NCBI GenBank assembly: GCA_003280445.1
Contig: QCEW01000006.1
Coordinates: 1-59,639, forward strand
Direction of reading: 5' to 3'
Source of the DNA: Prochlorococcus sp. AG-363-A03
GTDB lineage: Bacteria > Cyanobacteriota > Cyanobacteriia > PCC-6307 > Cyanobiaceae
Length of the DNA stretch: 59,639 nt
Shown: one piece after another, positions 9,401 through 18,784 of the stretch
Layout of the letters: each line of letters opens with the position of its first letter
Numbering within the stretch: position 1 is the stretch's first letter
Notes under the pieces: model-generated
What the model was told of the DNA's origin: nothing
Database searches by the model: none
The model's input: the letters and a program-made list of their open reading frames with translations, nothing else
Translations under genes and position numbers: made by a program

Positions 9401-9688
9401 TTAGTTTTTGATTAATTTATCAATAGATTCAGCAAGCTTTATGTCATTAATAGTAATACCATCTTTGTCATGAGTAGTTAATTCTATTTTAACTCTATTG
9501 TATGTATTTTGCCAGCTTGGATGATGATCTATTTTTTCAGCTAAAATAGCTACCTTTGTCATAAAGCTAAAAGCATCAATGAAATTATCAAATTTAAATT
9601 CCTTTTTTATTGTTTTATTTTCTATGATCCAAGAAGGATTCTTTTCTGAAAAATAATCTAGCTGATTTTGCTCTATTAAAGAAGCCAT
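9401..9688 (-). CDS. phhB: Pterin-4a-carbinolamine dehydratase
   Basis: At 95 residues this is a typical PCD/DCoH protein. It has the signature of a helix-borne EKIDHHPSWQNTYNRVKIEL (the HH-P-W active-site histidines) and a C-terminal THDKDGITINDIKLAESID. The enzyme dehydrates 4a-hydroxytetrahydropterin, recycling pterin cofactor, and in bacteria can also support folate or molybdopterin-related steps. No aromatic amino-acid hydroxylase is seen in the window. It lies between yjbQ and the COG0523 GTPase, all on the minus strand with gaps of 20-25 bases, consistent with an operon. Confidence 0.92.
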   Translation of the reverse strand: MASLIEQNQLDYFSEKNPSWIIENKTIKKEFKFDNFIDAFSFMTKVAILAEKIDHHPSWQNTYNRVKIELTTHDKDGITINDIKLAESIDKLIKN

Positions 9689-9708
9689 GAGTTTTTTTAT
9701 ACGTAATC

Positions 9709-10170
9709 TTAATTTAAATCAAAATCACCAATTGCATGCAATTGTAAGGACCTTGATTTATTTGATGTCCTATGCTCCCAAATATAGATGGCTTGCCATA
9801 ATCCCATATCTAATTTGCCATTAACAACACTGAAACTTAAATTATTTGAAGTAAGCATTGTTCTTATATGAGCAGGCATATCGTCCACTCCTTCTTCTGA
9901 ATGAAGATAATCTATTCTTTTACTACTTCTGTTAATTGAATAAAAACTCTTCTCTGGGACAATAGCTTTCATGTAATTTGACAAATCATTAAGAACATTA
10001 ATATCTGCATTTTCATTTATAATTAAACTACAGCTTGTATGTTTTAGGAAAATAAGAAGTATCCCTTTATAAAGCTTTTTAACTTGGATCCAATGATTGA
10101 TATCTTTTGTTATATCAGTAAAACCTTGTCCCTTTGTTTCAAAATTTAAAGTTGATAAAATCTGTTCCAT
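9709..10170 (-). CDS. YjbQ family (UPF0047) protein
   Basis: The 153 residues match YjbQ/UPF0047. There is an internal HTSCSLIINE, then the signature EGVDDMPAHIRTMLTSNNLSF with the conserved Asp/His, and a final MGLWQAIYIWEHR. Family members show weak thiamine-phosphate synthase activity in E. coli, but the natural reaction is unclear. It appears to be the first gene of the minus-strand cluster yjbQ - PCD - COG0523 - futB. The upstream gap of 222 bases to the divergent carboxypeptidase must hold its promoter. Confidence 0.9.
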   Translation of the reverse strand: MEQILSTLNFETKGQGFTDITKDINHWIQVKKLYKGILLIFLKHTSCSLIINENADINVLNDLSNYMKAIVPEKSFYSINRSSKRIDYLHSEEGVDDMPAHIRTMLTSNNLSFSVVNGKLDMGLWQAIYIWEHRTSNKSRSLQLHAIGDFDLN

Positions 10171-10331
10171 TAGTAATAAACCATACTGCCTGAGTTTCTT
10201 TAATACTAACAGGTTTTTCTTTTTCTATAAAGTTGAAGTATTTAGAATCAGATTTTATTAAAAGATATAATATTTTTTTGTTTTTTAAATCATGAAATAT
10301 TTAATTTAGTACTTATGATTTAAATTATTTT

Positions 10332-10366
10332 AAATTGATGAAATACGGATCTCTTTTCATCAATTT
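10332..10366. repeat. 12-bp perfect inverted repeat upstream of the M32 carboxypeptidase
   Basis: The arms AAATTGATGAAA (10332-10343) and TTTCATCAATTT (10355-10366) are separated by 11 bases. It lies 27 bases before the TTG start of the carboxypeptidase in a divergent gap and has no following T run. An operator or a 5'-leader hairpin is therefore more likely than a terminator. At this base composition a chance origin is possible but not favoured. Confidence 0.5.
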
Positions 10367-10392
10367 GATATTAGGATTAAATAAATATCTAA

Positions 10393-11931
10393 TTGAATAC
10401 TTTGTCAAAGTCTGCTTGGCAGCTTTTAGGTGATTACCTAAAAGATACGCAGTTACTGGGATCTATACAAAACACTCTCTACTGGGATCAAAATACATCT
10501 ATGCCTATCTCTGGGTCCGCTTGGAGAGGAGAACAATTAAGTCTTTTGGCCAAACAACTTCATGAAAGACAAAGTTGTGAAGAGTTCGAAATTTTAATAA
10601 AAAAAGCAAAACTTGAACTTCAAATTTTAAAAGATAAAAATGATTTGGAATTTCAACTCGTAACAGATAGGTTTAAAAACCTAAAGTTGCTAGAGCAAGA
10701 TTTCAATAGGCAAAAAAGGATAGATCCTAAATTGATTGTTGCGCTTGCAACCGCAAAGTCTGAAGGGTATATGTGTTGGCAGGAAGCTAGGAAAAATAAT
10801 GATTTCAAAAGCTTTTCTCCATCTCTCAAGAAGCTTATTGAGTTAAGAAAAGAGCAATCCAATCAGCTCTGTGAAGAAAGAACTTGCTGGGAGACACTTG
10901 CACAACCGTTTGAACCGAACTTAACGATTAATCGTGTAGAGGAATTATTTAAACCTTTAAAAAAAAGATTGCCAGAATTAATTCATAAGGCTGAGAACAT
11001 AATTAACAAAAAGAGTGAAAAATGGGATTTAGCAATTAGCCACCAAGAAAAGCTTTGTCAAATACTTTTAAATGATTGGTCCAGGGATCCCTCTAATACA
11101 GCTATAGCTAAGTCCCCTCATCCATTCTCTATAACTTTGGGGCCGGATGATTATCGAATTACGACTCGAATAGTTAAAGGTCAGCCACTTTCTTGCTTAT
11201 TGGCTACTGCCCATGAGTGGGGGCATTCTCTATATGAGCAAGGATTGCCTTCTGAAAGTCACCAATGGTTTGCATGGCCTTTAGGTCAAGCAACCTCTAT
11301 GGCTGTTCATGAGAGCCAATCTCTATTTTGGGAAAACAGAATTGCTAGGAGTTTTTCATTCGCACAGTCTTTTTGGCATCATTTTGAGAATGCAGGTGCT
11401 CCAATTCATTCTGGTAATGATTTATGGATCAATCTAAATCCTTTTACTCCAGGATTGAATCGAGTAGAAGCAGATGAACTTAGTTATGGCTTGCACATAA
11501 TGATTAGGACTGACTTGGAAATTGATCTTATTGAGAAAGGACTTCCTGTAGAGGATCTTCCTACTGAATGGAATAAAAGGTATTTGAACCTGCTAGGAGT
11601 TTCTCCAAAAAATGATACTGAAGGATGCTTGCAAGATGTGCACTGGAGTGAGGGAATGTTTGGTTATTTCCCTTCTTATTTACTTGGTCATCTCATTAGC
11701 GCACAGTTAACAAAAACTCTTGAAAACGATTTAGGAAAAATTGATAATCTTATTGAATCTAAGGAAATCAGTAAGATATTGGGTTGGCTTCGTAAAAATG
11801 TTCATCATTATGGGAGAAGTTTGGATTCCGAAGAACTTGTAAGTAAGGTCTCTGGAGCTTCATTATCACCAAACTATTTTCTTGAATACTTAGACAATAA
11901 ACTTGAGAAGCTTTCTAAAATATCTGATTAA
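10393..11931 (+). CDS. Carboxypeptidase Taq, M32 metallopeptidase
   Basis: M32 enzymes remove C-terminal residues with broad specificity. The 512-residue length is normal. The zinc site ATAHEWGHSLYEQGLP (HExxH) and the third-ligand motif VHESQSLFWENR are present, followed by the family NPFTPGLNRVEADELSYGLHIMIR and WSEGMFGYFPSYLLG motifs. The start is TTG (MNTLSKSAWQLL). The protein is cytoplasmic, with no signal peptide. It is divergent from yjbQ. The role is probably peptide recycling. Confidence 0.93.
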   Translation: MNTLSKSAWQLLGDYLKDTQLLGSIQNTLYWDQNTSMPISGSAWRGEQLSLLAKQLHERQSCEEFEILIKKAKLELQILKDKNDLEFQLVTDRFKNLKLLEQDFNRQKRIDPKLIVALATAKSEGYMCWQEARKNNDFKSFSPSLKKLIELRKEQSNQLCEERTCWETLAQPFEPNLTINRVEELFKPLKKRLPELIHKAENIINKKSEKWDLAISHQEKLCQILLNDWSRDPSNTAIAKSPHPFSITLGPDDYRITTRIVKGQPLSCLLATAHEWGHSLYEQGLPSESHQWFAWPLGQATSMAVHESQSLFWENRIARSFSFAQSFWHHFENAGAPIHSGNDLWINLNPFTPGLNRVEADELSYGLHIMIRTDLEIDLIEKGLPVEDLPTEWNKRYLNLLGVSPKNDTEGCLQDVHWSEGMFGYFPSYLLGHLISAQLTKTLENDLGKIDNLIESKEISKILGWLRKNVHHYGRSLDSEELVSKVSGASLSPNYFLEYLDNKLEKLSKISD

Positions 11932-12054
11932 AATATATTTACTAGCATAAAAACTAGGTATGGTAATTTTTTTTGAAACTTTTATAAATTATCCGCCACA
12001 ACTTTATTAGCAATTACTACGTTGATTTACCATATAAGAACATAAAAAAATACT

Positions 12055-12642
12055 ATGGCTAACCTTGACCAATCGCCTAGCAGAATAATGCCTAATCTGC
12101 TTCATGTATTACCTGCGTTTGCCAATGAATCTGAACTGAGAGTTAATACAATTGTCGAGTTAAATTCAAATACGATAAATAAATATGAGCTTATTACTGA
12201 AACTGGGCATCTAAAGCTTGATCGAGTTGGATATTCGTCTCTTTCCTACCCCTTTGCGTATGGATGTCTTCCACGTACATGGGATGAAGACGGCGATCCA
12301 TTAGATATCGAAATCGTAAGTGTTACGGAGCCGTTAGTCCCAGGTTCAATCGTTGAAGCAAGGATTATTGGAATAATGACCTTTGATGATGGAGGTGAAG
12401 TAGACGACAAAGTTATTGGCGTAATAGCCGATGACAAGAGGATGGATCACATAAAAAGCTTTGAACAATTAGGCAAACATTGGATTAAGGAAACAACCTA
12501 TTACTGGGAGCATTATAAGGACCTTAAAAAACCTGGGACTTGTAATGTAAATGGATTCTTTGGTGTTGAAAAAGCAGTTCAGATTATTAAATCCTGCGAG
12601 GAGCGTTACTTATCTGAAATAGATCCTAGTTTAATTAATTAA
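12055..12642 (+). CDS. ppa: Inorganic pyrophosphatase, family I, paralogue 1
   Basis: This 195-residue soluble pyrophosphatase would hydrolyse PPi with Mg. All recognisable active-site positions are kept: E35, K43 and E45, R57, Y65, Y69, the signature DGDPLD (79-84), the acidic stretch FDDGGEVDDK (110-119) and HYKDL (153-157). A second family I gene lies at 27833. This copy has an N-terminal extension of about 20 residues and internal differences, and resembles eukaryote-like or long-form cyanobacterial PPases more than the bacterial short form. It converges on hemC with a 14-base gap. Confidence 0.92.
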   Translation: MANLDQSPSRIMPNLLHVLPAFANESELRVNTIVELNSNTINKYELITETGHLKLDRVGYSSLSYPFAYGCLPRTWDEDGDPLDIEIVSVTEPLVPGSIVEARIIGIMTFDDGGEVDDKVIGVIADDKRMDHIKSFEQLGKHWIKETTYYWEHYKDLKKPGTCNVNGFFGVEKAVQIIKSCEERYLSEIDPSLIN

Positions 12643-12656
12643 ATCTTTTGAATGAA

Positions 12657-13604
12657 TTAGGGCCTTGCAGACTTGAATATCTCTTCTAGTATTTCTCCTG
12701 CACCACGGCCTTTTAATTCATTTGCTAAGTCTATTCCGATCCCCTCAGCAGATCTTATTGAGCCTTTTTTTATATCTCTAATTAATCTTTTACCATCTAA
12801 ACTTGCGACCATTCCCTCAAGAATTAATTCGTCATTGTTAATTTCAGTTCTAACGCCTATTGGAACTTGGCATCCTCCTTCAAGCTCTCTAAGGAAAGAC
12901 CTTTCTGCTAAACATCTTTTAGATGTTGAATCGTGTTCAAGTGTTTTTAAAATATCCAGGACATCTTGTTGACCACTTACACACTCAATACCTAGAGCTC
13001 CCTGTCCCACTGCATGGAGTGAAATATCTGTTGGAATTAACTGATGTATTCGATTAGCAAAACCAAGCCTTTTTAATCCAGCAGCAGCCAAGATAAGACA
13101 GTCATATTCTCCTGAGTCAAGCTTTTCTAATCGTGTAATAACGTTCCCTCGTACATCTTTGAAAACAAGATGTGGATAATGATATCGCAATTGAGCAAGC
13201 CTTCTTAAGGAGCTAGTCCCCACTACAGATCCTTCTGGCAGAGTCTCAAGGTTGTAAATTTGATTTTTCTTATTGACGACTAGCGCGTCAGAAGGATCCT
13301 CCCTTTCTGTAATGCAGCCAAGAATTAATCCCTCAGGAAGATTGGTAGGTAAATCTTTAAGTGAGTGGACGGCAATTTCAGCATGACCAATAAGCATTTG
13401 AGCTTCAAGTTCTTTAGTAAAAAGGCCTTTATCTCCTATTTTTGCTAATGCTACATCTAGTATTTTGTCGCCCTGTGTAGCCATTGCTTCGATAGTGATA
13501 GCAAGATCAGGATGGGCTTTTTGTAGTTCATCTCGCACCCAGTTCGTCTGAACCATGGCCAGCTGGCTTCGGCGAGAGGCGATGCGCAGTTGGTCTAGTG
13601 TCAT
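12657..13604 (-). CDS. hemC: Hydroxymethylbilane synthase (porphobilinogen deaminase)
   Basis: HemC joins four porphobilinogens into hydroxymethylbilane. The sequence shows [13 protein letters not shown] at the start, GDKILD and [11 protein letters not shown], the VHSLKDLPT motif with the catalytic Asp, [21 protein letters not shown] and the cofactor-binding [17 protein letters not shown] with the dipyrromethane Cys. I chose ATG at 13604 (MTLDQLRIA), although a TTG two codons upstream is open. At 315 residues it is full length. It is followed convergently by ppa and lies downstream of rpoD on the same strand, with a 154-base gap. Confidence 0.96.
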   Translation of the reverse strand: MTLDQLRIASRRSQLAMVQTNWVRDELQKAHPDLAITIEAMATQGDKILDVALAKIGDKGLFTKELEAQMLIGHAEIAVHSLKDLPTNLPEGLILGCITEREDPSDALVVNKKNQIYNLETLPEGSVVGTSSLRRLAQLRYHYPHLVFKDVRGNVITRLEKLDSGEYDCLILAAAGLKRLGFANRIHQLIPTDISLHAVGQGALGIECVSGQQDVLDILKTLEHDSTSKRCLAERSFLRELEGGCQVPIGVRTEINNDELILEGMVASLDGKRLIRDIKKGSIRSAEGIGIDLANELKGRGAGEILEEIFKSARP

Positions 13605-13758
13605 TAGCAAATATTTTCTATTTCTTTACCTTAAGCAGTCAACCTTACCAAATTAAAAATCTTGGAAAATAATTTAATAAGGTTGATGTGAAATGAAATC
13701 TAGGGTTAAACCAATCTTTGTATTTTCACAAGGAAAAGTAAAGGTTTTACTTTCATTT

Positions 13759-15024
13759 TTAATTTAGCTTGATGTATTCTTTAAGCACTCCATTTCGATT
13801 TGGATGACGGAGTTTTCTGAGAGCCTTAGCCTCAATTTGTCTAATTCTCTCTCTTGTTACATCAAAAATCTGTCCGATTTCTTCAAGGGTTTTCATCCTC
13901 CCATCATCTAATCCATAACGAAGTCTTAGAACATCCCTCTCTCTGGGACTTAATGTAGCGAGAACACCCTCCAAATCCTCTCTTAATAAGGTTTTTGCTA
14001 CATCTTGTTCAGGATTTTCAATATCTGCTTCAATAAAGTCACCAAGCCTAGAATCTTCCTCTTTCCCAATAGGAGTCTCTAGAGAAATAGGGAGCTGAGC
14101 ACTTTTAGCAATAAATCTCAGTTTCTCAATCGTCATTTCCATGCTTTCGGCGATTTCTTCCTCGGATGGTTTCCTTCCAAACTCTTGACTTAAAACTTTA
14201 GTAGTTTTCTTTATCCGTGAAATTGTTTCGTACAGATGCACAGGCAAACGAATTGTTCTGCTTTGATCTGCAATTGCTCTAGTAATAGCCTGTCTGATCC
14301 ACCAAGTAGCGTAAGTTGAGAATTTATATCCTTTCTCATGATCAAATTTTTCAGCGGCACGAATGAGACCAAGACTTCCTTCTTGTATAAGATCTTGAAA
14401 AGACAAGCCTCTATTCATATATTTCTTGGCAATTGAAACTACTAATCTTAGATTTGATTGCACCATTTTTTCTTTTGCTCGTCTACCAAGCATCAATCGC
14501 CGGCGGAAGCGAGTCAATGGCATTTCAGCAAGAACGGCCCATTCTTTAACTGATGGGAAATGGCCATTCTCACTTTCAAATTGAGCAGCTTCTTCCTCTA
14601 ATTGAAGAAGATCTGCTATCTTTCTGGCTAATTCAATTTCTTCGTCTGGCCTAAGAAGTCTTATACGGCCAATTTCTTGTAGATAAACCCTAATTGAGTC
14701 TTCAGTGTAAACACCCTTTGGCCCTATTTTTATACTTGCTAAAGCTTTAGCTGCTGCTTCCTGGGCACTCGATAGGACAGAAGCGTTATCGTCATCATCA
14801 TCTAGGTCGATATCTGCTGCTTCAGTTACTTTATTTGCCTCAGCAATTAATTTATCCGCCTCCAGATCTAAATCAATTTTCAGATCACTTGAAGATTCTT
14901 GAGGAAGAGTTTGGGTTTCTTTAGTCACGTTTACTTTGGCGGCTGTTTTTTTAATTTTTTTGGAATTGTTTTTAGTTTCCTGATTAAGAGAAATATTTTC
15001 AGCTGTCTTTTTTTCCTTTAACAT
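13759..15024 (-). CDS. rpoD: Principal RNA polymerase sigma factor (group 1, SigA/RpoD)
   Basis: This 421-residue sigma-70 protein has the cyanobacterial group 1 hallmark [21 protein letters not shown] (region 1.2), region 2 with [15 protein letters not shown] and [14 protein letters not shown], region 3, and a 4.2 helix-turn-helix [18 protein letters not shown]. The first 90 residues are rich in Lys, Asp and Glu and include a DLDDDDDNA run, as in other picocyanobacterial primary sigma factors. The full region set and the conserved linker argue for the housekeeping factor rather than a group 2 form. A 412-base gap to priA holds its promoter. Confidence 0.95.
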   Translation of the reverse strand: MLKEKKTAENISLNQETKNNSKKIKKTAAKVNVTKETQTLPQESSSDLKIDLDLEADKLIAEANKVTEAADIDLDDDDDNASVLSSAQEAAAKALASIKIGPKGVYTEDSIRVYLQEIGRIRLLRPDEEIELARKIADLLQLEEEAAQFESENGHFPSVKEWAVLAEMPLTRFRRRLMLGRRAKEKMVQSNLRLVVSIAKKYMNRGLSFQDLIQEGSLGLIRAAEKFDHEKGYKFSTYATWWIRQAITRAIADQSRTIRLPVHLYETISRIKKTTKVLSQEFGRKPSEEEIAESMEMTIEKLRFIAKSAQLPISLETPIGKEEDSRLGDFIEADIENPEQDVAKTLLREDLEGVLATLSPRERDVLRLRYGLDDGRMKTLEEIGQIFDVTRERIRQIEAKALRKLRHPNRNGVLKEYIKLN

Positions 15025-15436
15025 GATTTTCCTGATGGTTTTGTGGTCTGGAGCAGAGATCAGGTTATTACCCGAAAAAATGGTTGGAATCTCCTAGAGA
15101 TAATATTTCAGGAAAAACTATTTAATTTGTAAAAGTTCAACAAAAACACTCTAATTTGAGATTGTCCTTAATCGTGACAAATCTTGCGAAAAATCACATG
15201 ACATCAACATGGACTTGAAATTATGGAGGATGTTTTGTTGAGGAATGGAAATGTGTAAGCAAGGATGTCAGGGGATTTCTCAGACCGGCTTATTTCAGAA
15301 TAGGAATGTTCCTGCTCTTGAAAAAGCTTCTAGTCTTCCCACTGGGTGGAATTTTGCAATTTCCACAACAGTTGTAAAGCTGTTCACAATCCAATGGTAG
15401 AAAAAATTTCTTAAGTCGGCAAGTACTAAAAATGAT
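15025..15436. other. 412-base divergent gap between rpoD and priA
   Basis: This is the longest unassigned gap in the window. It must contain the minus-strand promoter for rpoD and the plus-strand promoter for priA. I could not pick out confident -35/-10 pairs. The right half holds a well-formed small reading frame at 15251-15400 with a Shine-Dalgarno sequence, annotated separately. No tRNA-like or known ncRNA signature was seen. Confidence 0.6.
15251..15400 (+). CDS. Candidate 49-residue microprotein
   Basis: An ATG at 15251 is preceded by GAGGA (15240-15244) with a 6-base spacer, a better ribosome site than most genes here have. The frame runs 49 codons to TAG at 15398. The product begins MCKQGCQGISQTG, with two cysteines three residues apart, and ends in VVKLFTIQW. 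Its composition is protein-like and it has no membrane segment. I know no family. An upstream in-frame ATG at 15245 would add two residues. The evidence is the frame, the ribosome site and the otherwise empty location. Confidence 0.42.
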   Translation: MCKQGCQGISQTGLFQNRNVPALEKASSLPTGWNFAISTTVVKLFTIQW

Positions 15437-17677
15437 ATGAATTCTTTTATATTTGATATTTGGTTACATGTAGGTCGTGAAGGACGATGTTTTTCCTATC
15501 AAGATGGAAATAAGTTAGATATTGACTTAGGTGATGTTGTGACCGTGCGACTGAAAGGTCAACTGATGCAGGGCTTGGTAGTTAAAAAGATAAAAAACAT
15601 AGTTTCTTCAAAGGAAAATTTAAATAATATTTCATTGAATAATGTGGAAACATTGGTTCAAAAAGCAGCTATCAAAAAAGAATGGAGAGAGTGGCTAGAA
15701 GAAATTTCCCATGAATTATATGTAAGTGATTTTCAGATGCTTAAGACCGCGTTGCCGCCAGGCTGGTTAGGTAGGTCGAAGTTATCGAATAGACCCAAAA
15801 AACTGTGGTGGGTAAAATTATCTAGTAATAATCATGAGAGAAAGATATCTAATCGTCAGATTGAGTTAAAGAGAAATCTTCTCTTGAATGGAGGAGGAAA
15901 ATGGCAAAAAGATTTGGAGGGAGAAGGATTTTCTTCTGTATTGATTAGAAACTTTGTCGCATCTGGTTTTGGAGAACGAGAAAAACGTTTCTCTCCTTGT
16001 GAATCTCTTGGTGACGAAGAAAATAAAAATAAAAAATGTTTAAAGATTGAGGATCCCCAACCTTTGACGTTAGAGCAAAGCTTAGCAAAGGAAAAATATG
16101 AGTCACTCTCGAATGGGTCAGCTCTTTTACTTTGGGGTGTTACTGGATCAGGAAAGACTGAAGTATATCTACAAACTGTAGCACTTGAATTATCTTTAGG
16201 TAGACATTGTCTTATACTTACCCCTGAAATTGGATTGGTGCCACAATTAGTTGATCGTTTTCGAAAGAGATTTGGATTAAATATTTTTGAATACCATAGT
16301 AATTGTTCTAATAAAGAGAAAATTGAGACATGGAAGAGATCTTTAGATACAGCGATACCTAGCGTTTTTATTGGTACTCGCTCAGCTATCTTTCTACCAT
16401 TATCCAATTTAGGATTGATAGTCCTTGATGAAGAACATGATAGCTCTTATAAGCAAGAATCTCCTATGCCTTGTTATCATGCAAGAGATTTAGCAATTCA
16501 TAGAGCAAAAAAAATTGGAGCTAAAGTAATACTTGGAACAGCAACTCCGTCTTTAAATGCTTGGAAAAATATAAAGCCCAATGGTAATATAGTCGTTGCG
16601 AAATTAAACCAACGGATTCTGAACCGTGAATTACCAACAGTTAGTATCGTAGACATGCGTGCAGAATTAGCTATTGGGAATCGAAGCTTGATTAGTAGAT
16701 ATCTAAGAAACCAACTTTTGAATATAAAAGAGACTGGAAATCAAGCGATTATTTTAGTCCCTAGACGTGGATATAGTAGTTTTCTAAGTTGTCGTAGCTG
16801 TGGAGAGGTCGTTCAATGCCCACATTGTGATGTTGCACTAACGGTCCATCGTTCCAAAGAGGGAAATCAATGGCTACGTTGTCATTGGTGTGACTTTCGT
16901 TCGAGAATTGCTGATAGATGTGGAGAATGTGGTTCAAATGCTTTTAAACCGTTTGGGACAGGAACACAAAGAGTAATGGATCATTTAGAGAGGGAGCTAG
17001 AGGGGATAAGTTTATTAAGGTTTGATAGGGATACAACTAGAGGTCGTGATGGACATCGATTGTTACTAGAAAGATTCGCTAATGGTGACGCAGATATTTT
17101 AGTTGGCACTCAGATGCTCTCAAAGGGTATGGATTTGCCAAAAGTAACTCTTGCCGTGGTCCTTGCCGCTGATGGTTTATTGCATCGACCTGATTTGATG
17201 GCGACTGAAGAAACTCTTCAACTTTTTATGCAATTGGCTGGTCGTGCTGGACGTGGTGAGCAACCCGGGAAGGTTGTAGTGCAAACTTATTGCCCTGATC
17301 ATCCGGTTATTCTTCATCTAGTTGACGGGAGGTATGAAGAGTTTTTGAAAAAAGAGGAAAAGACTAGAAAAGAAGCTGGGATGGTTCCGTATAGTCGAGC
17401 TTGCTTATTGAGATTCTCAGGAGAATCTTCAAAGTTGACATCAAAAGGAGCATTTAATGTCTCATCGCAGATCAGAAATGCTTGTAGTGCAAAAGGTTGG
17501 AAATTGGTCGGCCCAGCACCTTCATTGGTTGAAAGGGTTGCAGGTAAAAGCCGTTGGCAACTTCTTGTGTATGGACCAGAATCAAGCCAAATTCCCATTC
17601 AATATGGACCTGAATTATGGAAAGACTTACCTAAAGGAGTAAGTCTTTCCATTGACCCTGATCCACTACAACTATAA
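15437..17677 (+). CDS. priA: Primosomal replication protein N' (PriA helicase)
   Basis: PriA restarts stalled forks by loading the replicative helicase. In order, the 746 residues show a poorly conserved N-terminal DNA-binding region, Walker A GVTGSGKTEVYL (about 235), the DEEH box in VLDEEHDSSYKQE, GTATPS, then the zinc-binding insertion with four CxxC pairs between about 451 and 493 (CRSCG, CPHC, CHWC, CGECG). Helicase motifs V and VI (LVGTQMLSKGMD, QLAGRAGRGEQPG) follow. All motifs are intact. The N-terminal half is longer and more divergent than in E. coli. Confidence 0.96.
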   Translation: MNSFIFDIWLHVGREGRCFSYQDGNKLDIDLGDVVTVRLKGQLMQGLVVKKIKNIVSSKENLNNISLNNVETLVQKAAIKKEWREWLEEISHELYVSDFQMLKTALPPGWLGRSKLSNRPKKLWWVKLSSNNHERKISNRQIELKRNLLLNGGGKWQKDLEGEGFSSVLIRNFVASGFGEREKRFSPCESLGDEENKNKKCLKIEDPQPLTLEQSLAKEKYESLSNGSALLLWGVTGSGKTEVYLQTVALELSLGRHCLILTPEIGLVPQLVDRFRKRFGLNIFEYHSNCSNKEKIETWKRSLDTAIPSVFIGTRSAIFLPLSNLGLIVLDEEHDSSYKQESPMPCYHARDLAIHRAKKIGAKVILGTATPSLNAWKNIKPNGNIVVAKLNQRILNRELPTVSIVDMRAELAIGNRSLISRYLRNQLLNIKETGNQAIILVPRRGYSSFLSCRSCGEVVQCPHCDVALTVHRSKEGNQWLRCHWCDFRSRIADRCGECGSNAFKPFGTGTQRVMDHLERELEGISLLRFDRDTTRGRDGHRLLLERFANGDADILVGTQMLSKGMDLPKVTLAVVLAADGLLHRPDLMATEETLQLFMQLAGRAGRGEQPGKVVVQTYCPDHPVILHLVDGRYEEFLKKEEKTRKEAGMVPYSRACLLRFSGESSKLTSKGAFNVSSQIRNACSAKGWKLVGPAPSLVERVAGKSRWQLLVYGPESSQIPIQYGPELWKDLPKGVSLSIDPDPLQL

Positions 17678-17692
17678 GTACCTTTGTTCTAA

Positions 17693-18784
17693 TTAGGGTG
17701 GTAACTCAGGGAAACCGAATCCCATTTGGAGGCGAAATCTTTGTAGGGACAAGCTCAGTAAGATTAAAGCAATTATTAAGAGTATCCCAAATGAAATATG
17801 GTTCCATTGCCAATTTGAAATCTCCAGTTGGTTTAACTTACCAATTTCAAGAGGAAAGATTGTTAAACCTTTTTTAAAAGTCGGTTCAAGAGGTTTTGTT
17901 TTGTAATTATTTTTATTGCCAATGTCATGAACGATGATGTTTATTTTTAACCCAGGAATTTTTGGAAGTTCCCTCAAGTCAAAATAAATTTTGAAATTTT
18001 GGCTTGTACCAATTATCCAGTTTTTGTTGTTTGTAATTATTTCAGGTTTATTTATATTGAAACCACTAGTCCTTGAAGTTGCTGAAGCTATTTGCTCAAG
18101 TAATTCATTTGCCTCTTTAAAACGAATTGTTGGTGATTGAAAATGCTGCTTACCCTCATAATCTTCGATTTTTAAAATACTGTGATCTTTAGCAAGATTA
18201 TCTTTAAATTCCATTTGCCATGGAAGTAATTTACCGGAATTGCTATCGATATCAAGTGAAATGATTAGTCGATCTGGACCTGTAACACTCAGGTTTGTTG
18301 ATATATCAACGCAGCCACTCAAAAGGAAGCTTAACAATAAAATAATTAATAAAGTTATTATTGAAAATCCAAAGTCTAAATTTTTTGTTGGACCGGTTGG
18401 AGGATGATTAATTCTCTCCTTTTTCTTCTTTGGCTTACTAAATGATGACTTTATAGATGGCTCCATCTCTATCTTTGGGATTTCTACAGACCAGTTTGAC
18501 GGTCTTGGTAAATGTGGAGCATCAAGTATTGATAATAGCTGTTTCGCTTGTTGACGTATGCATTCTTCTTTATTACGAATTAATGATTGACAAATATTGA
18601 TCGCTTTTTGTTCATCACCTTTCCCCATGTAGGCAGTAACCAAAAGTAGTTTAAGCTGTCCTCCTATCGCGGTCTCTTCTTTGAAAGTTATAAGTAAAGG
18701 GTTAACTATTTTTATGCAAGAATTATAATCACCTTTATCAAGAGCTGCTTCAGCAGCTTTTATAGCTGAAGCTATATTTGACAT
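17693..18784 (-). CDS. DUF3153-type membrane protein with TPR-like N-terminus
   Basis: The first 100 residues form helical repeats (AEAALDKGDYNSCIKIVNPLL and similar) like a short TPR region. A hydrophobic segment near residues 138-157 ends in LLSGC, then comes a beta-rich domain of about 170 residues with the DUF3153 look, and a second membrane segment lies near 330-350 before a short tail. The LSGC sequence resembles a lipobox, but it is internal, so it is more likely part of a membrane span. The ATG abuts the argB stop (TGAATG), so translation is probably coupled. Function unknown. Confidence 0.75.
   Translation of the reverse strand: MSNIASAIKAAEAALDKGDYNSCIKIVNPLLITFKEETAIGGQLKLLLVTAYMGKGDEQKAINICQSLIRNKEECIRQQAKQLLSILDAPHLPRPSNWSVEIPKIEMEPSIKSSFSKPKKKKERINHPPTGPTKNLDFGFSIITLLIILLLSFLLSGCVDISTNLSVTGPDRLIISLDIDSNSGKLLPWQMEFKDNLAKDHSILKIEDYEGKQHFQSPTIRFKEANELLEQIASATSRTSGFNINKPEIITNNKNWIIGTSQNFKIYFDLRELPKIPGLKINIIVHDIGNKNNYKTKPLEPTFKKGLTIFPLEIGKLNQLEISNWQWNHISFGILLIIALILLSLSLQRFRLQMGFGFPELPP

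Noticed and set aside
13732..13757. Short AAAGTAAA/TTTACTTT repeat after rpoD as terminator
   Set aside because: The stem is 8 bp, has no GC pair run and only a weak T tract, so it is not listed as a feature.
15856..16407. 183-codon open frame on the minus strand inside priA
   Set aside because: It lies wholly antisense to conserved priA motifs and has no recognisable domain or ribosome site; a shadow frame.
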